Positions 63,413 through 64,000 of a stretch of DNA of 64,000 bases are shown here, piece by piece. Made by a program: the position numbers and the translations under genes. The notes beneath the pieces were generated by a model. That model saw nothing but the letters and a program-made list of their open reading frames with translations, did no database searches and was not told the origin of the DNA. Source of the stretch: Chitinophaga qingshengii. GTDB lineage: Bacteria > Bacteroidota > Bacteroidia > Chitinophagales > Chitinophagaceae. Within the stretch, counting starts at the first letter, position 1. Each line of letters starts with the position of its first letter. Location: contig NZ_JACVFC010000001.1 of assembly GCF_014529935.1 (NCBI RefSeq), positions 1,550,001 through 1,614,000 on the forward strand, written 5' to 3'.

Positions 63413-64000
63413 ATGAAATCTGCCAAAAATCGGTACGCCGTTCTTTTCGGTTTCGCCGGCCTATTCGTAGTACTGTCGTTTTTAGTACGTACCGCCTTGT
63501 TAATCTGGGCCTTCCCGCAAGCGGGCCTTCCCTTTACCGGTATCCTTTCCGTGTATGCAAAAGGTTTCGTGTACGATGTTGGCGTAGCCCTTTTCTTTAC
63601 CGTCGCCTACGGTCTTTACCTGTTGCTGTTGCCGCAAAGGCTCAACAACACGGTCTTTAACCGCGTATTTACCTTTACCGGTTTTTTCCTCGCGCTGATG
63701 ATCGTGATCTTCTCCTTCTTTGCCGAATTTACTTTCTGGGGAGAATACGCAGGCCGTTTCGACTTTATCGCAGTGGACTACCTTATTTATACGTACGAGG
63801 TAATCAGCAACATCAACCAGTCATATCCGCTGCCATTGCTCATTGGCGGCGTGATCCTGGGCACCGCCCTGCTTACCTGGTTATGCGCCCGCCGGGGTAT
63901 ATTCCGCAACAGTTTCCAATCCCGTACACCTTTTGCCAAAAGGTTAGTGATTTTTATACTCTTGCTGGGCGCCACAGCAGCACATGCTTTCCTGATCAGC
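63413..64000 (+). CDS. LTA-synthase-like membrane protein, N-terminal part
   Basis: Open from the ATG at 63413 (MKSAKNRYAVLFGFAGLFVV) to the right edge without a stop: 196 residues. Five hydrophobic helices are visible, with the loop FWGEYAGRFDFIAVDYLIYT between the third and fourth, a pattern I know from the membrane part of Bacteroidota LTA-synthase/phosphoglycerol-transferase family proteins. The sulfatase-type catalytic domain would lie beyond the window. Substrate is unknown; these bacteria have no lipoteichoic acid, so a lipid or glycan phosphotransfer is likely. Confidence 0.78.
   Translation, partial: MKSAKNRYAVLFGFAGLFVVLSFLVRTALLIWAFPQAGLPFTGILSVYAKGFVYDVGVALFFTVAYGLYLLLLPQRLNNTVFNRVFTFTGFFLALMIVIFSFFAEFTFWGEYAGRFDFIAVDYLIYTYEVISNINQSYPLPLLIGGVILGTALLTWLCARRGIFRNSFQSRTPFAKRLVIFILLLGATAAHAFLIS

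Overview
The window looks like a chromosome segment of a Bacteroidota bacterium of the Chitinophaga type. Evidence is a SusC/SusD pair with an ECF sigma/FecR switch, GH29 fucosidase, phosphocholine-type phospholipase C, Gfo/Idh oxidoreductase and a TANNTTTG-type promoter signature. No rRNA, tRNA or insertion sequence was seen. Genes cut by the window lie at both ends: a secreted protein at the left and an LTA-synthase-like membrane protein at the right.

Left part (1-2.0 kb): small housekeeping or accessory genes (a short helical protein, a DinB-fold protein, a truncated polysaccharide deacetylase, a GNAT acetyltransferase).

CRISPR island (2.04-15.76 kb): a complete type I-B locus in the order cas6, cas8b, cas7, cas5, cas3, cas4, cas1, cas2, then a leader and an array of 58 intact 30-bp repeats plus two decayed ones at the far end. 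It is visibly more AT-rich than its flanks and is bracketed by a 23-bp perfect direct repeat (2040-2062 and 15733-15755). The 372-bp gap between cas6 and cas8b is the most interesting stretch. On the minus strand it carries a degenerate CRISPR repeat (3012-3041, exactly 30 nt, 19/30 identical, with the 11-nt 3' end and 8-nt crRNA handle intact), then a roughly 30-nt pseudo-spacer, then a second decayed half-repeat (2963-2981). The first 16 nt of the pseudo-spacer recur perfectly at 3085-3100, next to a TCA PAM-like triplet and just upstream of a 26-codon ORF (3141-3221). This is the architecture of a CreTA-type RNA antitoxin/toxin guardian, or of a crRNA-like autorepressor of the cas operon. 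I have not seen either described for this lineage.

15.8-32 kb: a lipoprotein, an FMN reductase, GH29 fucosidase, an erythromycin-esterase-type protein, an MscS channel, a MocR regulator divergent from a PNPOx-like flavoprotein, a GntP permease, phospholipase C and a tandem pair of SH3-like secreted paralogues.

29.9-42.7 kb: one long minus-strand block that reads as a nutrient-uptake and oxidation locus. In transcription order it holds an ECF sigma factor, a 45-aa peptide resembling a class I lanthipeptide precursor, FecR, SusC, SusD, a large lipoprotein combining ThuA-like, sugar dehydrogenase, PKD, cytochrome c and CBM-like regions, an MFS sugar/nucleoside symporter and a Tat-exported Gfo/Idh oxidoreductase. 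Extracellular signal would pass through SusC and FecR to sigma, and imported glycosides would be oxidised in the periplasm.

42.9-64 kb: an MBL-fold hydrolase, a P1B-4-like metal ATPase, two DinB-fold proteins back to back, an MgtA-like ATPase, an HxlR regulator, two large MacB/FtsX-type permeases around a GNAT, an AraC regulator, a TPR-like protein, a lone DUF4974-type membrane protein, and a two-component system in line with its own TonB-dependent receptor.
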